64,000 nt of DNA from Frankiales bacterium (GCA_016125335.1 WGLY01000004.1:1-64000); one strand, 5' to 3'; counted from the first letter of the stretch, positions 1 to 8,847 are shown. A program made the numbers and translations. The notes: generated by a model not told the origin, from the letters alone.

Positions 1-13
1 CCCCACCCCGCCC

Positions 14-72
14 GTCGTCACTGGCTGAATGACCGGAGAACCGGCCGGTTTCCGCGCTTTCCGGCAGTAACG
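14..72. repeat. Family A hairpin repeat, copy A1
   Basis: A 59-bp imperfect inverted repeat ending in GGCAGTAACG. It is repeated at 185-243 with only two differences, and a diverged relative lies at 21227-21289. The middle carries the self-complementary run ACCGGCCGGT. It is non-coding. The reading frames that cross it are made of the repeat itself. Confidence 0.85.
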
Positions 73-105
73 CGCAGCCCTCGGGCCGCCGGATCGCAGG
101 GGTCG

Positions 106-171
106 CGGGGCGGGTCGCCTGGCTCGCAGGGATCAAGCCTGACCGCCCGGAGAGACAGGCGACCCGCCCCG
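106..171. repeat. Family B hairpin repeat, copy B1
   Basis: A 16-bp perfect inverted repeat (CGGGGCGGGTCGCCTG and its complement) encloses a 34-nt loop containing GGGATCAAGCCTGACCGCCC. Three more copies lie at 19.3-19.6 kb with the same loop core. This copy sits between the two family A copies and outside any gene. Confidence 0.88.
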
Positions 172-184
172 ACCCGCCCCACCC

Positions 185-243
185 GTCGTAACTGGCCGAA
201 TGACCGGAGAACCGGCCGGTTTCCGCGCTTTCCGGCAGTAACG
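185..243. repeat. Family A hairpin repeat, copy A2
   Basis: It matches copy A1 at 57 of 59 positions. It begins 10 nt after the stop codon of the HIT-family gene on the minus strand, so it may act as that gene's terminator. There is no T-tract after the stem. Copy A3 sits in the same orientation and a similar distance after hemQ. Confidence 0.85.
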
Positions 244-253
244 TGCGGCCCCG

Positions 254-763
254 TCACCAGGCGGCGACGAGGAGGTCGCGCGTCCCTTCGAGCAGCTCCG
301 GCATGGTCTTGGTCGCGCCGATCACGGTGATGAAGTTGGTGTCGCCGCCCCAGCGGGGCACCACGTGCTGGTGCAGGTGGCCGGCGATGCCGGCGCCGGC
401 GATCGAGCCCTGGTTCATCCCGATGTTGAACCCCTGCGCGCCGGACACCGCGCGCAGCGTGGCCATCGCTCGCTGGGTGAAGGCGCCGAGCTCGGCGACC
501 TCACCGGCGTCGAGCTCGGTGTAGTCCGCCACGTGCCGGTAGGGGCACACCATGAGGTGGCCCGCGTTGTAGGGATACAGGTTCAGCACGGCGTACACCT
601 GCTCGCCCCGCGCCACCACCAGCGACTCGGCCCCGTCGGTCGATGGCGCCACGCAGAACGGGCAGTCCTCACCGGAACCCTCGTGCGTCGGCTTGTTCTC
701 GCCGCGCAGGTAGGCCAGGCGGTGCGGGGTCCACAGCCGGTCCCACGCCTCCACCCCGCCCAT
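254..763 (-). CDS. HIT-family hydrolase / AP4A-type phosphorylase
   Basis: The 169-residue protein belongs to the histidine triad superfamily, which cleaves nucleoside phosphates such as diadenosine polyphosphates in the cytoplasm. The triad motif H129-L-H-Q-H133 is intact, followed by VVPRWGGDTNF. An N-terminal CPFC pair at residues 34-37 is typical of the actinobacterial branch and may bind zinc. The gene follows thrS on the same strand. I chose the ATG because GAGG lies 6 nt before it. A GTG at 775 would overlap the thrS stop by 4 nt (GTGA) and is also possible. Coupling to thrS suggests clearance of AP4A made by aminoacyl-tRNA synthetases, which is inference. The exact substrate is not determinable. 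Confidence 0.9.
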   Translation of the reverse strand: MGGVEAWDRLWTPHRLAYLRGENKPTHEGSGEDCPFCVAPSTDGAESLVVARGEQVYAVLNLYPYNAGHLMVCPYRHVADYTELDAGEVAELGAFTQRAMATLRAVSGAQGFNIGMNQGSIAGAGIAGHLHQHVVPRWGGDTNFITVIGATKTMPELLEGTRDLLVAAW

Positions 764-771
764 CTCCGGCC

Positions 772-2775
772 TCACACCTGCACCCGTCGCGCCACGGCGT
801 CGAGGATCTCCGCCACGGCGTCGGCGACCGGCACGCCGTTCTTCTGCGAGCCGTCGCGGTAGCGGAAGGAGACCCCGCCGGCCGCGACGTCGTCGTCGCC
901 GGCGATGAGCATGTAGGGCACCTTCTGCTTCTGCGCGTTGCGGATCTTCTTCTGCATCCGGTCGTCGCTGCGGTCGACCTCCACGCGTACACCGGCCTTG
1001 CGGAGCTGGGCCGCGACGTCCTCCAGGTAGTCGACGTGCCCGTCGGTGATGGGGATCCCGACGACCTGCACGGGCGCCAGCCACACGGGGAACGCCCCGG
1101 CGTAGTGCTCGAGCAGCACCGCGAAGAACCGCTCGATCGAGCCGAACAGGGCACGGTGGATCATCACCGGGCGCTGGTGGCTGCCGTCCGCCGCGGTGTA
1201 CTCGAGGCCGAAGCGCTCAGGCAGGTTGAAGTCCACCTGGATGGTCGACATCTGCCAGGTGCGGCCGATCGCGTCGCGCGCCTGCACGGAGATCTTCGGG
1301 CCGTAGAACGCGGCGCCACCCGGGTCCATGACCAGCTCGAGGTTCTGCCGCTCCGCCGCCTGGCGCAGCGTCTCGGTCGCCTCCTCCCACGCCTCGTCGG
1401 TGCCGACGAACTTCACCGGGTCCTTGGTCGAGAGCTCGAGGTAGAAGTCGTCGAGGCCGTAGTCGCGCAGCAGGTCGAGCACGAAGGTGAGCAGCGAGTC
1501 GAGCTCGCCGGGCATCTGCTCGGGGGTGCAGTAGATGTGCGCGTCGTCCTGGGTGAAGCCGCGCGCCCGGGTGAGCCCCTGGATGACGCCGGACTTCTCG
1601 TAGCGGTACACGGTGCCGAACTCGAACAGCCGCAAGGGCAGCTCGCGGTAGGACCTGCCCCGCGCGTCGAAGATGAGGTTGTGCATGGGGCAGTTCATCG
1701 GCTTCATGTAGTACTTCTGCGGCGCGCGCTTGAGCTCGCCGTCCTCGGAGTACTCGGCGTCGAGCTCCATGGGCGGGTACATGCCCTCGGCGTACCAGTC
1801 GAGGTGCCCCGAGATCTCGAACAGCCCCGCCTTGGTCAGGTGCGGGGTGTTGACGAACTCGTAGCCGGCCTCCTCGTGGCGCTTGCGCGAGTAGGCCTCC
1901 ATCTCGCGGCGGACGATCCCGCCCTTCGGGTGGAACACGGCCAGACCCGAGCCGATCTCCTCGGGGAAGCTGAACAGGTCGAGCTCCTGGCCGAGGCGGC
2001 GGTGGTCGCGCTTCTCGGCCTCCTCGAGGAAGGCGAGGTGCGCCTTGAGCGCGTCGCGGGACTCCCACGCGGTGCCGTAGATGCGCTGGAGCATCGGGTT
2101 CTTCTCGCTGCCCCGCCAGTAGGCCGCAGCGGAGCGCATGAGCTTGAACGCCGGGATCATGCGGGTGCTCGGCACGTGCGGGCCGCGGCACAGGTCCGAC
2201 CAGGCGGTCTCGCCGGTCTTGGCGTCGATGTTGTCGTAGATGGTGAGCTCGGCCCCGCCGACCTCGGTCGCCTCGCCCAGCTCCTCCGACGACCCGCCCT
2301 TGAGCCCGATGAGCTCGAGCTTGTAGGGCTCGTGGGCGAGCTCGGCGCGGGCCTCCTCGTCGGTGACGACCCGGCGTGCGAAGCGCTGGTTGGACTTCAC
2401 GATGTCCTGCATGCGCTTCTCGAGCGCGCCGAGGTCGTCGGGGGTGAACGGGCGCTCGACGTCGAAGTCGTAGTAGAAGCCGTCGCGGATCGGCGGGCCG
2501 ATGCCGAGCCGCGCCTCGGGGAACTGCTGCTGCACGGCCTGCGCGAGCACGTGGGCGGTGGAGTGGCGCACCACCGAGCGGCCGTCGTCGCTGTCGGCGG
2601 GCACGGCCTCGACCTCGTCGCCGTCTCGGACGGCGTAGGACAGGTCCCTGAGCTCTCCGCCCACCCGGGCGACCACGACCGAGCGGTCGGGGAACAGGTC
2701 GGCGGCGGTGGTGCCGTCGGCGACCACCCGCTCCTCGAGCGACCCGTCGGGCTGGCGGACGGTGATCTGCGGCAC
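772..2775 (-). CDS. thrS: Threonine-tRNA ligase
   Basis: This 667-residue class II synthetase charges tRNA-Thr with threonine in the cytoplasm. The order is a TGS domain (about 1-62), an editing domain with H71-STA-H75 and a later CRGPH motif, the catalytic core, and a C-terminal anticodon-binding domain. The expected zinc ligands are visible in NCPMHN, DDAHIY and MIHRALFGS. The start is GTG with AGGAG 5 nt upstream. The downstream HIT gene abuts or overlaps it. I looked for a T-box leader in the 140-nt upstream gap and saw none. Full length for the family. Confidence 0.97.
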   Translation of the reverse strand: MPQITVRQPDGSLEERVVADGTTAADLFPDRSVVVARVGGELRDLSYAVRDGDEVEAVPADSDDGRSVVRHSTAHVLAQAVQQQFPEARLGIGPPIRDGFYYDFDVERPFTPDDLGALEKRMQDIVKSNQRFARRVVTDEEARAELAHEPYKLELIGLKGGSSEELGEATEVGGAELTIYDNIDAKTGETAWSDLCRGPHVPSTRMIPAFKLMRSAAAYWRGSEKNPMLQRIYGTAWESRDALKAHLAFLEEAEKRDHRRLGQELDLFSFPEEIGSGLAVFHPKGGIVRREMEAYSRKRHEEAGYEFVNTPHLTKAGLFEISGHLDWYAEGMYPPMELDAEYSEDGELKRAPQKYYMKPMNCPMHNLIFDARGRSYRELPLRLFEFGTVYRYEKSGVIQGLTRARGFTQDDAHIYCTPEQMPGELDSLLTFVLDLLRDYGLDDFYLELSTKDPVKFVGTDEAWEEATETLRQAAERQNLELVMDPGGAAFYGPKISVQARDAIGRTWQMSTIQVDFNLPERFGLEYTAADGSHQRPVMIHRALFGSIERFFAVLLEHYAGAFPVWLAPVQVVGIPITDGHVDYLEDVAAQLRKAGVRVEVDRSDDRMQKKIRNAQKQKVPYMLIAGDDDVAAGGVSFRYRDGSQKNGVPVADAVAEILDAVARRVQV

Positions 2776-2915
2776 GTCGGCTCCTGGTGCTCGGCGGCAC
2801 GGCCGTGACGAGGGGCCGACCGCGTGGGACCCGGCGGGTACGAGGCGCCGGGCTCTGGCCCGACGAGGGTACCGGCGTCAGGTGTCCGCGCACCGCCGGG
2901 AATCCGGCCGGCGGG

Positions 2916-4181
2916 TCACGCCACGGTGAACGTGATGCGGTAGAGGCCGCCGGACAGCGTGACGGCGTAGATCTCGCGGTTGTCGTCGACGCCGAACCCG
3001 GAGACCCCGGGCAGCGACGTCGGCGAGCCCAGCGTGCGTCCGCGCAACGGCCAGATCCGGCCGGTGACGTAGTCGCCGAACACGTAGGTGCCCACGGCCG
3101 CGGGGTTCGCGCGGCCGCGGTAGACGTAGCCGCCGATGATCGCCTCCGCGGCGCGCGAGGAGGGGCACCCACGGACGCTGTCGGGGTGGCACAGCTCCAG
3201 GGTCGGGCCGATCATCGACGCGCCGGTGCAGTGCGAGGCGAGGTAGGGGTGGGCGGCCTCCCGGCACGACCACCCCAGGTTCGCCCCGCGCGCCCGGCTG
3301 CGGCCCACGACGTCGATCTCCTCGTAGCGGTTCTGGCCGACGTCGCCGATCACCTGGTTGCCGTTGGTGTCGAACGACCAGCGCCACGGGTTGCGCAGTC
3401 CCGACATCCAGATGAACCGCTGGTAGACCCGCGACGTGGCGAAGGGGTTCGTGGGGGGCACGCACGTGAGGTGGCCCTTGCACATGACGTCGATCCGCAG
3501 CATCTTGCCCAGACGCGAGCGCAGGTTCTGCGCGTTGCGGTCGGGGTCGCCGCTCCCGCCGCCGTCGCCGGTCCCGAGGTAGAGGTAGCCGTCCGGCCCG
3601 AACGCGATGTCGCCGCCGTTGTGGTTGGCGCGGCCGGGGTGGCTCACGACGAGCAGGGTCTTGCGGGTGTTCGCACTGACCCGCGACGCCGAGGCGCTGG
3701 GCACGAAGTAGCGCGCGAGCACGAGCGCCCCGTCGCTGCGGGTGTAGGTGACGAACAGCCGGTGCGAGGTGCGGAAGTCCGGCGCGAAGGCCAGGCCGAG
3801 CATGCCCCGCTCTCCCCCGCTGGTGACCAGCGAGCGGATGTCGAGGTAGGTGCCGGTGATCCGCCCGCCCTGCACGACGCGGATCCGGCCGGCCTGCTCG
3901 ACGACGAACAGCCGGCTCGTGCCGTCGTCGGCGGACCGGACGAGCACGGGGCTCGACAGCCCGCTCGCCACCCGGGTCGCGTGCAGCCGCACACTCGTGG
4001 CCGCAGGCGTGGCGGTCGCGGTCGCCGCCGCGGCGGGACGCACCCTGGCCACCGCGGACGTGGCTGGCCCCGGCGGGACGGCGGCCAGGGCGGGGGCGAG
4101 CAGCGACCCGCCGGCGACGAGCAGCGCGGTCGCGACGACCACCGCACGACGGTGACGAGGATGGGACATCAGCTCGGGCAT
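2916..4181 (-). CDS. Secreted PQQ-type glucose/sorbosone dehydrogenase
   Basis: A 421-residue protein of the soluble aldose sugar dehydrogenase family (six-bladed propeller), whose members oxidise sugars with PQQ. An N-terminal positively charged stretch and a hydrophobic segment (about residues 12-34) ending in ALA mark a signal peptide, so it acts outside the membrane. Family motifs include MLGLAFAPDF, FGPDGYLYLGTGDGG and GLRNPWRWSFD. GGAGG lies 7 nt before the first ATG; a second ATG four codons later is less likely. No PQQ biosynthesis genes are in the window, so cofactor supply is unknown. It follows the GNAT gene with a 63-nt gap. Confidence 0.85.
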   Translation of the reverse strand: MPELMSHPRHRRAVVVATALLVAGGSLLAPALAAVPPGPATSAVARVRPAAAATATATPAATSVRLHATRVASGLSSPVLVRSADDGTSRLFVVEQAGRIRVVQGGRITGTYLDIRSLVTSGGERGMLGLAFAPDFRTSHRLFVTYTRSDGALVLARYFVPSASASRVSANTRKTLLVVSHPGRANHNGGDIAFGPDGYLYLGTGDGGGSGDPDRNAQNLRSRLGKMLRIDVMCKGHLTCVPPTNPFATSRVYQRFIWMSGLRNPWRWSFDTNGNQVIGDVGQNRYEEIDVVGRSRARGANLGWSCREAAHPYLASHCTGASMIGPTLELCHPDSVRGCPSSRAAEAIIGGYVYRGRANPAAVGTYVFGDYVTGRIWPLRGRTLGSPTSLPGVSGFGVDDNREIYAVTLSGGLYRITFTVA

Positions 4182-4244
4182 CGGGCGACCTCCGGCGACG
4201 ACGGTACGGGACGGCGCACGTCCCGGCGCGTCACCGATCCTGCA

Positions 4245-5033
4245 TCAGGAGAGCCCCGGCGACGGGAGCTCGCGCGTCGGGTCCACCAGATCGGACGCAC
4301 CGGCGGTGGCGCACCACAGGTCGACGTCGCTCACCCGCGCGCCGGCGCGGAGCAGGTCCGGCAGGGCCGGGTGCGGCCCCGGCACGCAGAGCCGCACCGC
4401 CCCGGACGGCCCCACCCGCGGACGCAGGCCGGCCACGAGGCGCACGAGCGCGCTCGGGTCCGGCGTGAGGGCGCGGGCGACGACCCAGGAGTCACCGTCG
4501 CGACGCACCGCGGCGGTGACGGCCGGCCCGCCCTCGGGGTCCCGCACCCGGGCGGTGGCGAGCCCCTCGACGCGCAGGTGCCATCCCGCCTCCCCCGGCA
4601 TGTGCTCGCCCAGCTCCAGCGGCGGGGGCGCCTCGGCCGATGTCCCAGGGACGGCGAGGTACAGCAGCGGCCACCGCGGGACGGCCCCGTACCTCGCGTA
4701 CGACGCCAGGGCGCGGGGGTCCTGCGACGCCGACGTGGCGCGGTCGCGCGAGCCGTCCCACAGCGCAGCCAGCAGCAGACCGCCCACGCCGTGGTCGCGC
4801 GCCGGGGGTGCCACGAACAGGTCCGTGAGGAAGCTCGTCCCGTCCCTGCGGATCGCACCCCCGTAGCCCAGGACGCCGGTCTCGCCGTCCGCCACCACCA
4901 CGCGACCGCGGGCGGCGACGTGGCGGAGGTAGCCCGCGTCGCCGCCTGAGACCGGCCCCGTCTCGTCGCACTGCGCCGCGATGGCCGCCACGGCCTCGGC
5001 GTCGGCGTCCTCGAAGTCCCGGACACGCGTCAC
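4245..5033 (-). CDS. GNAT-family N-acetyltransferase
   Basis: A 262-residue protein. Its N-terminal half fits the GNAT fold, including the acetyl-CoA loop near RDHGVGGLLLAAL followed by an ASYARYG segment. The C-terminal half looks like a second, degenerate acetyltransferase lobe, as in many actinobacterial tandem GNAT proteins. The substrate cannot be inferred. The start is GTG without a Shine-Dalgarno sequence but with TAGAGT 6 nt upstream (5040-5045 on the minus strand), which suggests leaderless transcription. Confidence 0.75.
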   Translation of the reverse strand: MTRVRDFEDADAEAVAAIAAQCDETGPVSGGDAGYLRHVAARGRVVVADGETGVLGYGGAIRRDGTSFLTDLFVAPPARDHGVGGLLLAALWDGSRDRATSASQDPRALASYARYGAVPRWPLLYLAVPGTSAEAPPPLELGEHMPGEAGWHLRVEGLATARVRDPEGGPAVTAAVRRDGDSWVVARALTPDPSALVRLVAGLRPRVGPSGAVRLCVPGPHPALPDLLRAGARVSDVDLWCATAGASDLVDPTRELPSPGLS

Positions 5034-5099
5034 GCGGCGACTCTAGGACCGGACCGGGGGCGCCGTCCGGCCCGGCAGGCACTGCCGCCGGACGACGAC

Positions 5100-5129
5100 G
5101 AGGGCCCCCGGCGACTGCCGGGGGCCCTC
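5100..5129 (-). terminator. Hairpin terminator after tRNA-Val(CAC)
   Basis: The arm GAGGGCCCCCGG and its perfect complement form a 12-bp stem (13 with the closing C-G pair) around a tetraloop. It lies 8 nt beyond the 3' end of the minus-strand tRNA. There is no T-tract, which is common for actinobacterial terminators. Confidence 0.75.
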
Positions 5130-5137
5130 GTGCGCGG

Positions 5138-5209
5138 TGGGCGATACTGGGTTCGAACCAGTGACCTCTTCGGTGTGAACGAAGCGCGCTACCACTGCGC
5201 CAATCGCCC
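5138..5209 (-). tRNA. tRNA-Val (CAC)
   Basis: A 72-nt cloverleaf with acceptor stem GGGCGAT/ATCGCCC, D-arm TTGGCGCAGTGGTA, anticodon stem CTTCG/CGAAG around loop TTCACAC, and T-arm with GGTTCGAACCC. Anticodon CAC reads GUG. The 3' CCA is not encoded. It closely resembles tRNA-Val(GAC) at 8624. Confidence 0.96.
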
Positions 5210-5394
5210 GTGCAGGCGGCGACTCTACCAAAGCGCCGTGGGTGCTCCGAACCCGCTGGGACGTCCCGGAACCCGCGGCCGGTTCCGTCCGTTCCCTGTG
5301 CGTGACCTCACAGCGTGAGCGGGCGTCGCGAGACGCCGCGACGGGGACATCCCGTCCGGACGCGCACGACGCGTGGTCCGAGAGGAGAACCCCC

Positions 5395-5817
5395 GTGCTA
5401 CCCGTGAACGTCCGCATGCAGCTGCGCCTCGTCCTCGGCGACGACCGCGCCGTCGCCGTGCCGGCGACGCTGTCGTACTCCCGGGACCTCCCCTACGCCG
5501 TCACTGCGACGTTCCACACCGCCGACGGCGACATCGCCTGGGTCTTCGGCCGCGACCTGCTCTGCGCGGGGGTCGAGACCCCGTCCGGCGACGGCGACGT
5601 CGCCGTCTGGCCGTCCGTCGTCGACGGCCACGAGGTCATCTGCCTGTCGCTGTCGAGCCCCACCGGCAGCGCCCTGCTGGAGGCGGAGGTGGCCGCCGTC
5701 GAGGAGTTCCTCGACCTCGCCTACACCGCCGTGCCCGCCGGCACCGAGGGCGAGCACCTCGACCTCGACGCCGAGCTGGCGGCGCTGCTCTCGGACGACC
5801 CGTCGCCGCAGCCGTGA
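5395..5817 (+). CDS. ssgB: SsgA-like sporulation/cell-division protein (SsgB-type)
   Basis: A 140-residue SALP-family protein. It matches the family pattern along its length: LPYAVTATFHT, then IAWVFGRDLL, GDGDVAVWPS, ICLSLSSPTGSALLEA and AVPAGTEGEHLDLD. In Streptomyces, SsgB with SsgA positions FtsZ at sporulation septa; single SALPs outside Streptomyces are usually of the SsgB type. I chose GTG 5395 because AGAGGAG lies 7 nt upstream; an ATG at 5416 is the alternative. Proximity to thrS recalls Streptomyces gene order (from memory). It implies a lineage with septation-linked development. Confidence 0.87.
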   Translation: MLPVNVRMQLRLVLGDDRAVAVPATLSYSRDLPYAVTATFHTADGDIAWVFGRDLLCAGVETPSGDGDVAVWPSVVDGHEVICLSLSSPTGSALLEAEVAAVEEFLDLAYTAVPAGTEGEHLDLDAELAALLSDDPSPQP

Positions 5818-5842
5818 TCCGGGCCGCTGGCACACTCGCGTC

Positions 5843-6376
5843 GTGACCCCGACGACGCGCCCGGTCGACGCCCCCACCCCCCGCCGCACCGAGTCCGGCG
5901 CCGTCGTCCTCGACTGGTGGTGCGACCTGGCCTGTCCCGACTGCGCGGACTCCGTCGAGATCCTCGACGACCTGCGCGACGCCGTCGGGGACGCCGTGGA
6001 GGTGCGGCTGCGCCACCTGCCCCTCCCGCAGCACGTGTGGGCCGTCGCGGCCGCGCAGTGCCAGGTGGAGGCGGCGGCCCAGGGGCGCGGCGACGAGTAC
6101 GCCGTCCACGCCCTCGCCGCGCTCGACACGATCGACGGGCCCGCGGACTACGTGGAGCTCGCCGAGCACCTCGGGCTGGACTCCGACGCCGTCGCGGAGG
6201 CGCTCTTCGACGGCCGCCACGCCGAGGCCGTGCGGGCCGACCACGACCACGGCCGCGCGCTCGGCGTCACCACGACCCCCACCTTCGTCGTCGACGGCCT
6301 GCTCGTCGACGGCGACGCCACGCTCGACGGGGTGCTCGACCTGCTCGTGGCACGCGTCCGCGCGGCCCGCGGCTGA
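5843..6376 (+). CDS. DsbA-family thioredoxin-fold oxidoreductase
   Basis: A 177-residue cytoplasmic protein (no signal peptide) with a thioredoxin fold of the DsbA/FrnE type. The redox motif C31-P-D-C34 follows the first strand, and a TTTPTF segment supplies the cis-proline opposite it. An all-helical insertion (about residues 55-125) is typical of the family. It probably catalyses thiol-disulfide exchange; the partner is unknown. GTG start. It lies 25 nt after the SsgB-like gene and converges with pabC. Confidence 0.85.
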   Translation: MTPTTRPVDAPTPRRTESGAVVLDWWCDLACPDCADSVEILDDLRDAVGDAVEVRLRHLPLPQHVWAVAAAQCQVEAAAQGRGDEYAVHALAALDTIDGPADYVELAEHLGLDSDAVAEALFDGRHAEAVRADHDHGRALGVTTTPTFVVDGLLVDGDATLDGVLDLLVARVRAARG

Positions 6377-6404
6377 CCGCACCGGCACCCGACGGGCGCC
6401 CGGC

Positions 6405-7241
6405 TCAGGGGTCGACGTCGGCCTTGCGGCGCTGCTCGAACAGGTCGGCCAGCAGCGTGGTGACCGGCCCCACCGCGAGCTCGCGGTCGTCCACCCGCAC
6501 GACCGGGTGCACGTCGCGGGTCGAGCTGGTGATGAAGACCTCGTCGGCGGTGAGCAGGGCGTCGTAGGGCAGGTGCCCCTCGCGGGCCGGCACCACGAGC
6601 TGCGCCCACTCCAGCACCAGCTCGCGGGTGACCCCGGCCAGGCACCCGGTGTCGAGCGCCGGCGTGACCACCTCGCCGTCGACCACCACGAAGACGTTGC
6701 TGCCGGTGCACTCGCACAGCCGGCCCCGGGTGTCGGCGAGCACGGCCTCGGACGCGCCGGCCGAGCGCGCCCGGGCCAGCGCCACCGCGTTCTCGGCGTA
6801 CGACGTCGTCTTGAGCCCGGCGACCGCCGAGCGCTCGTTGCGCACCCACGGGACCGTCGCCAGCGTGGTGGTGGGCGGCCAGGGCGTCGCGGGCGCGAGG
6901 GTGACCACCAGGGTCGCCTCGCCGTCGCCGCGCTCGCTGCCCAGCGGCCCGGCACCCGAGGTCACCGTGATCCGCAGCCGGGCGAAGTCGGTGGCCACCC
7001 CGGAGCCGGACACGACGGCGTCGACGGCCTCGCGCAGCCGATCCTCCGCGGGGCCGGCGATGCCCAGCCCGTCCAGCGACCGCCGCAGCCGGGCCAGGTG
7101 CCGGGTCAGGGCGAACGGGGCGCCGTCGCGCACGAGCACGGTCTCGAAGACGCCGTCGCCGACGGTGAGGCCGTGGTCGAGCACGGAGACGACGGCGTCG
7201 CCGGCGTCGACCATCCGGTCGCCCACCCAATACCTCGTCAC
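6405..7241 (-). CDS. pabC: Aminodeoxychorismate lyase (class IV aminotransferase)
   Basis: A 278-residue fold-type IV PLP enzyme. It has the N-terminal VLDHGLTVGDGVFETV signature, the lysine in LKTTSYAENA that should bind PLP, and the GSNVFVV strand near the C-terminus. PabC releases pyruvate from aminodeoxychorismate to give p-aminobenzoate for folate. Assignment over branched-chain or D-amino-acid aminotransferases rests on the gene 6 nt upstream, a PabB-type chorismate enzyme on the same strand. The two are probably cotranscribed. Confidence 0.85.
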   Translation of the reverse strand: MTRYWVGDRMVDAGDAVVSVLDHGLTVGDGVFETVLVRDGAPFALTRHLARLRRSLDGLGIAGPAEDRLREAVDAVVSGSGVATDFARLRITVTSGAGPLGSERGDGEATLVVTLAPATPWPPTTTLATVPWVRNERSAVAGLKTTSYAENAVALARARSAGASEAVLADTRGRLCECTGSNVFVVVDGEVVTPALDTGCLAGVTRELVLEWAQLVVPAREGHLPYDALLTADEVFITSSTRDVHPVVRVDDRELAVGPVTTLLADLFEQRRKADVDP

Positions 7242-7247
7242 GGGGCG

Positions 7248-8267
7248 TCAGCCTGCCACGCCGGCGACCGTCGACCCGGATGCCACGGCCAGCAGCCGCG
7301 CGGCCTTGAGCTCGGTCTCGCGCCACTCGGCCTCGGGATCGCTGCCCCACGTGATCCCGGCGCCGGTGCCGAAGCGCAGCACGCCCTCGCGCAGCCAGAA
7401 CGTGCGGATCGCCACCGCGAGCTCGGCGCGCCGGCCGGCCCCCACGACGCCGACCGCGCCGCAGTAGGGGCCGCGCCCCTCGGGCTCCAGCTCGTCGATG
7501 AGCCGCAGCGCGCTCGACTTGGGCGCGCCGGTGACAGAGCCGGGCGGGAACGCGGCGTCGAGCAGCTCGGGCCAGCCCGCGCCGGGCCGCAGGACGCCGC
7601 GGACGGTGGAGACCAGGTGCACGAGCCCGGGGTGCTCCTCCACGGCGAGCAGGCTCGGCACCGTGACCGAGCCGGTGCGGCACACGACGCCGAGGTCGTT
7701 GCGCACGAGGTCAACGATCATGACGTTCTCGGCGGCGTCCTTCGCCGACAGGTCTGCGGGCGTGCGGCCCGTGCCCTTGATCGGACCCGACTCCACGACG
7801 TCGCCGTCCCGGCGCAGGAACAGCTCCGGCGAGGCGCTCACCACCGAGACTCCGTGGTCGGGCAGGTGGACCACGGCTGCGTACGGCGCGGGGTTGCCGG
7901 CGGCCAGCAGCGTCGCGAGACCGCCGACCTCGGCCGCGCCCGGGTCCGGCATCGCGGCCGTCATCACGCGGCACACGTTCGCCTGGTAGACCTCGCCGCG
8001 CGCGATGCGCTCGCGGACGGTGCGCACGGCCTCGACGTACTGCTCGCGGGTGAGCGAGGTGCGCCAGGCCGACGGCGCCGGCCCGCGCCATCGCCCGACC
8101 GGCAGCGGCGCCTCCCGCACCGTGGCGAACCGCGCCAGCACGGGGGCCGAGTCGTAGGGCAGCACCACGGCCCAGGCTCCCCCGGCGTCGAGCACCGCGG
8201 GGTCGTGCTCCACCGCCTCGAGCCCGGTGAGCAGCCGTCCGCCGGCCCACGCCCAGGCCTCGCTCAC
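7248..8267 (-). CDS. pabB: Aminodeoxychorismate synthase component I
   Basis: A 339-residue chorismate-binding enzyme that aminates chorismate to aminodeoxychorismate for folate synthesis. The catalytic domain is complete: GPIKGTGRTPAD, AENVMIVDLVRNDLG, GSVTGAPKSSALRLIDELE and the GRGPYCGAVG segment. It is shorter than the roughly 450-500 residues of E. coli PabB because the N-terminal lobe is reduced, a form common in actinobacteria. GTG start with no strong ribosome-binding site. pabC follows after 6 nt. Confidence 0.88.
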   Translation of the reverse strand: MSEAWAWAGGRLLTGLEAVEHDPAVLDAGGAWAVVLPYDSAPVLARFATVREAPLPVGRWRGPAPSAWRTSLTREQYVEAVRTVRERIARGEVYQANVCRVMTAAMPDPGAAEVGGLATLLAAGNPAPYAAVVHLPDHGVSVVSASPELFLRRDGDVVESGPIKGTGRTPADLSAKDAAENVMIVDLVRNDLGVVCRTGSVTVPSLLAVEEHPGLVHLVSTVRGVLRPGAGWPELLDAAFPPGSVTGAPKSSALRLIDELEPEGRGPYCGAVGVVGAGRRAELAVAIRTFWLREGVLRFGTGAGITWGSDPEAEWRETELKAARLLAVASGSTVAGVAG

Positions 8268-8371
8268 GCCCGCCCCGGCACTGCTCGCGGCGCCGTCGTG
8301 AGGGCCCGCGACGCGGTCCCGGTCCAGGTCACGGGTGCATCATCCCGGTGCGGCAGCACCGCGGTCCCGCT

Positions 8372-8401
8372 TTGGAGTGTCCTGCGCGGATGGGTTATGG
8401 T
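8372..8401 (+). promoter_or_regulatory. Promoter of the tRNA-Gly-Cys-Val cluster
   Basis: TTGGAG (8372-8377) and TATGGT (8396-8401) are separated by 18 nt and lie 33 nt before tRNA-Gly. This fits a housekeeping sigma-70-type promoter driving all three tRNAs. Confidence 0.65.
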
Positions 8402-8434
8402 TTCGTCCCGCAGCAGGGGGAGCCCGGCTGCAGC

Positions 8435-8507
8435 GCGGACGTGGCTCAGTTGGTAGAGCATCACCTTGCCAAGGTGAGGGTCGCGGGTTCGAGTCCCGTC
8501 GTCCGCT
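8435..8507 (+). tRNA. tRNA-Gly (GCC)
   Basis: A 73-nt cloverleaf with acceptor GCGGACG/CGTCCGC, anticodon stem TCACC/GGTGA around TTGCCAA (anticodon GCC), T-arm GGTTCGAGTCC, discriminator T, and no encoded CCA. First gene of a three-tRNA cluster. Confidence 0.96.
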
Positions 8508-8533
8508 CGGAAGACCTCCCTGAGGTCTCACTC

Positions 8534-8604
8534 GGTGGAGTGGCCGAGAGGCGAGGCAACGGCCTGCAAAGCCGTGTACACGGGTTCAAATCCCGTCTCC
8601 ACCT
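8534..8604 (+). tRNA. tRNA-Cys (GCA)
   Basis: A 71-nt cloverleaf with acceptor GGTGGAG/CTCCACC, anticodon loop containing GCA within GGCCTGCAAAGCC, T-arm GGTTCAAATCC and discriminator T, the identity base of tRNA-Cys. Confidence 0.95.
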
Positions 8605-8623
8605 CGGGTACCACCGGCACCAT

Positions 8624-8696
8624 GGGCGATTGGCGCAGGGGCTAGCGCGCTTCCTTGACACGGAAGAGGTCACAGGTTCGATTCCTGTATCGCCCA
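8624..8696 (+). tRNA. tRNA-Val (GAC)
   Basis: A 73-nt cloverleaf with acceptor GGGCGAT/ATCGCCC, anticodon stem CTTCC/GGAAG around TTGACAC (anticodon GAC), and T-arm GGTTCGATTCC. It is nearly identical to the CAC isoacceptor at 5138, with paired changes in the anticodon and T stems. Confidence 0.96.
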
Positions 8697-8700
8697 CCGA

Positions 8701-8738
8701 ACGAAACCCCTTGCATCGCAGGGGGTTTCGTCGTTTCT
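8701..8738 (+). terminator. Terminator of the tRNA cluster
   Basis: ACGAAACCCC (8701-8710) pairs perfectly with GGGGTTTCGT (8722-8731) across an 11-nt loop and is followed by CGTTTCT. It starts 4 nt after tRNA-Val. Confidence 0.85.
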
Positions 8739-8847
8739 ACCGCAGGGGGCGGAGCTCCCGCGCATGGGAGCCGCACCGCCGGCGGCCGGGCCAAGGACAG
8801 CCTCCCCTGCGTGACGCACGCCGCCGCCGCGAGCCCGGTCCACGATG

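Noticed and set aside
1-253. CRISPR array from the regularly placed repeats at the left end
   Set aside because: The repeats are two palindromic families with 59-70-bp units. Spacers are not unique sequences of uniform length, and no cas gene is present.
643-2808. 721-codon open frame on the plus strand across thrS
   Set aside because: It is the antisense shadow of thrS in very GC-rich DNA: composition is Arg/Ala/Gly-rich, there is no recognisable motif, and thrS is intact on the other strand. The same reasoning removes the other long frames opposite or inside real genes.
2776-2915. Possible T-box leader of thrS
   Set aside because: I looked for the T-box sequence and a specifier hairpin in the 140-nt gap and found neither.
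8435-8738. tRNA cluster as an integration site
   Set aside because: There is no integrase, no direct repeat of a tRNA 3' end, and the flanks are core genes.
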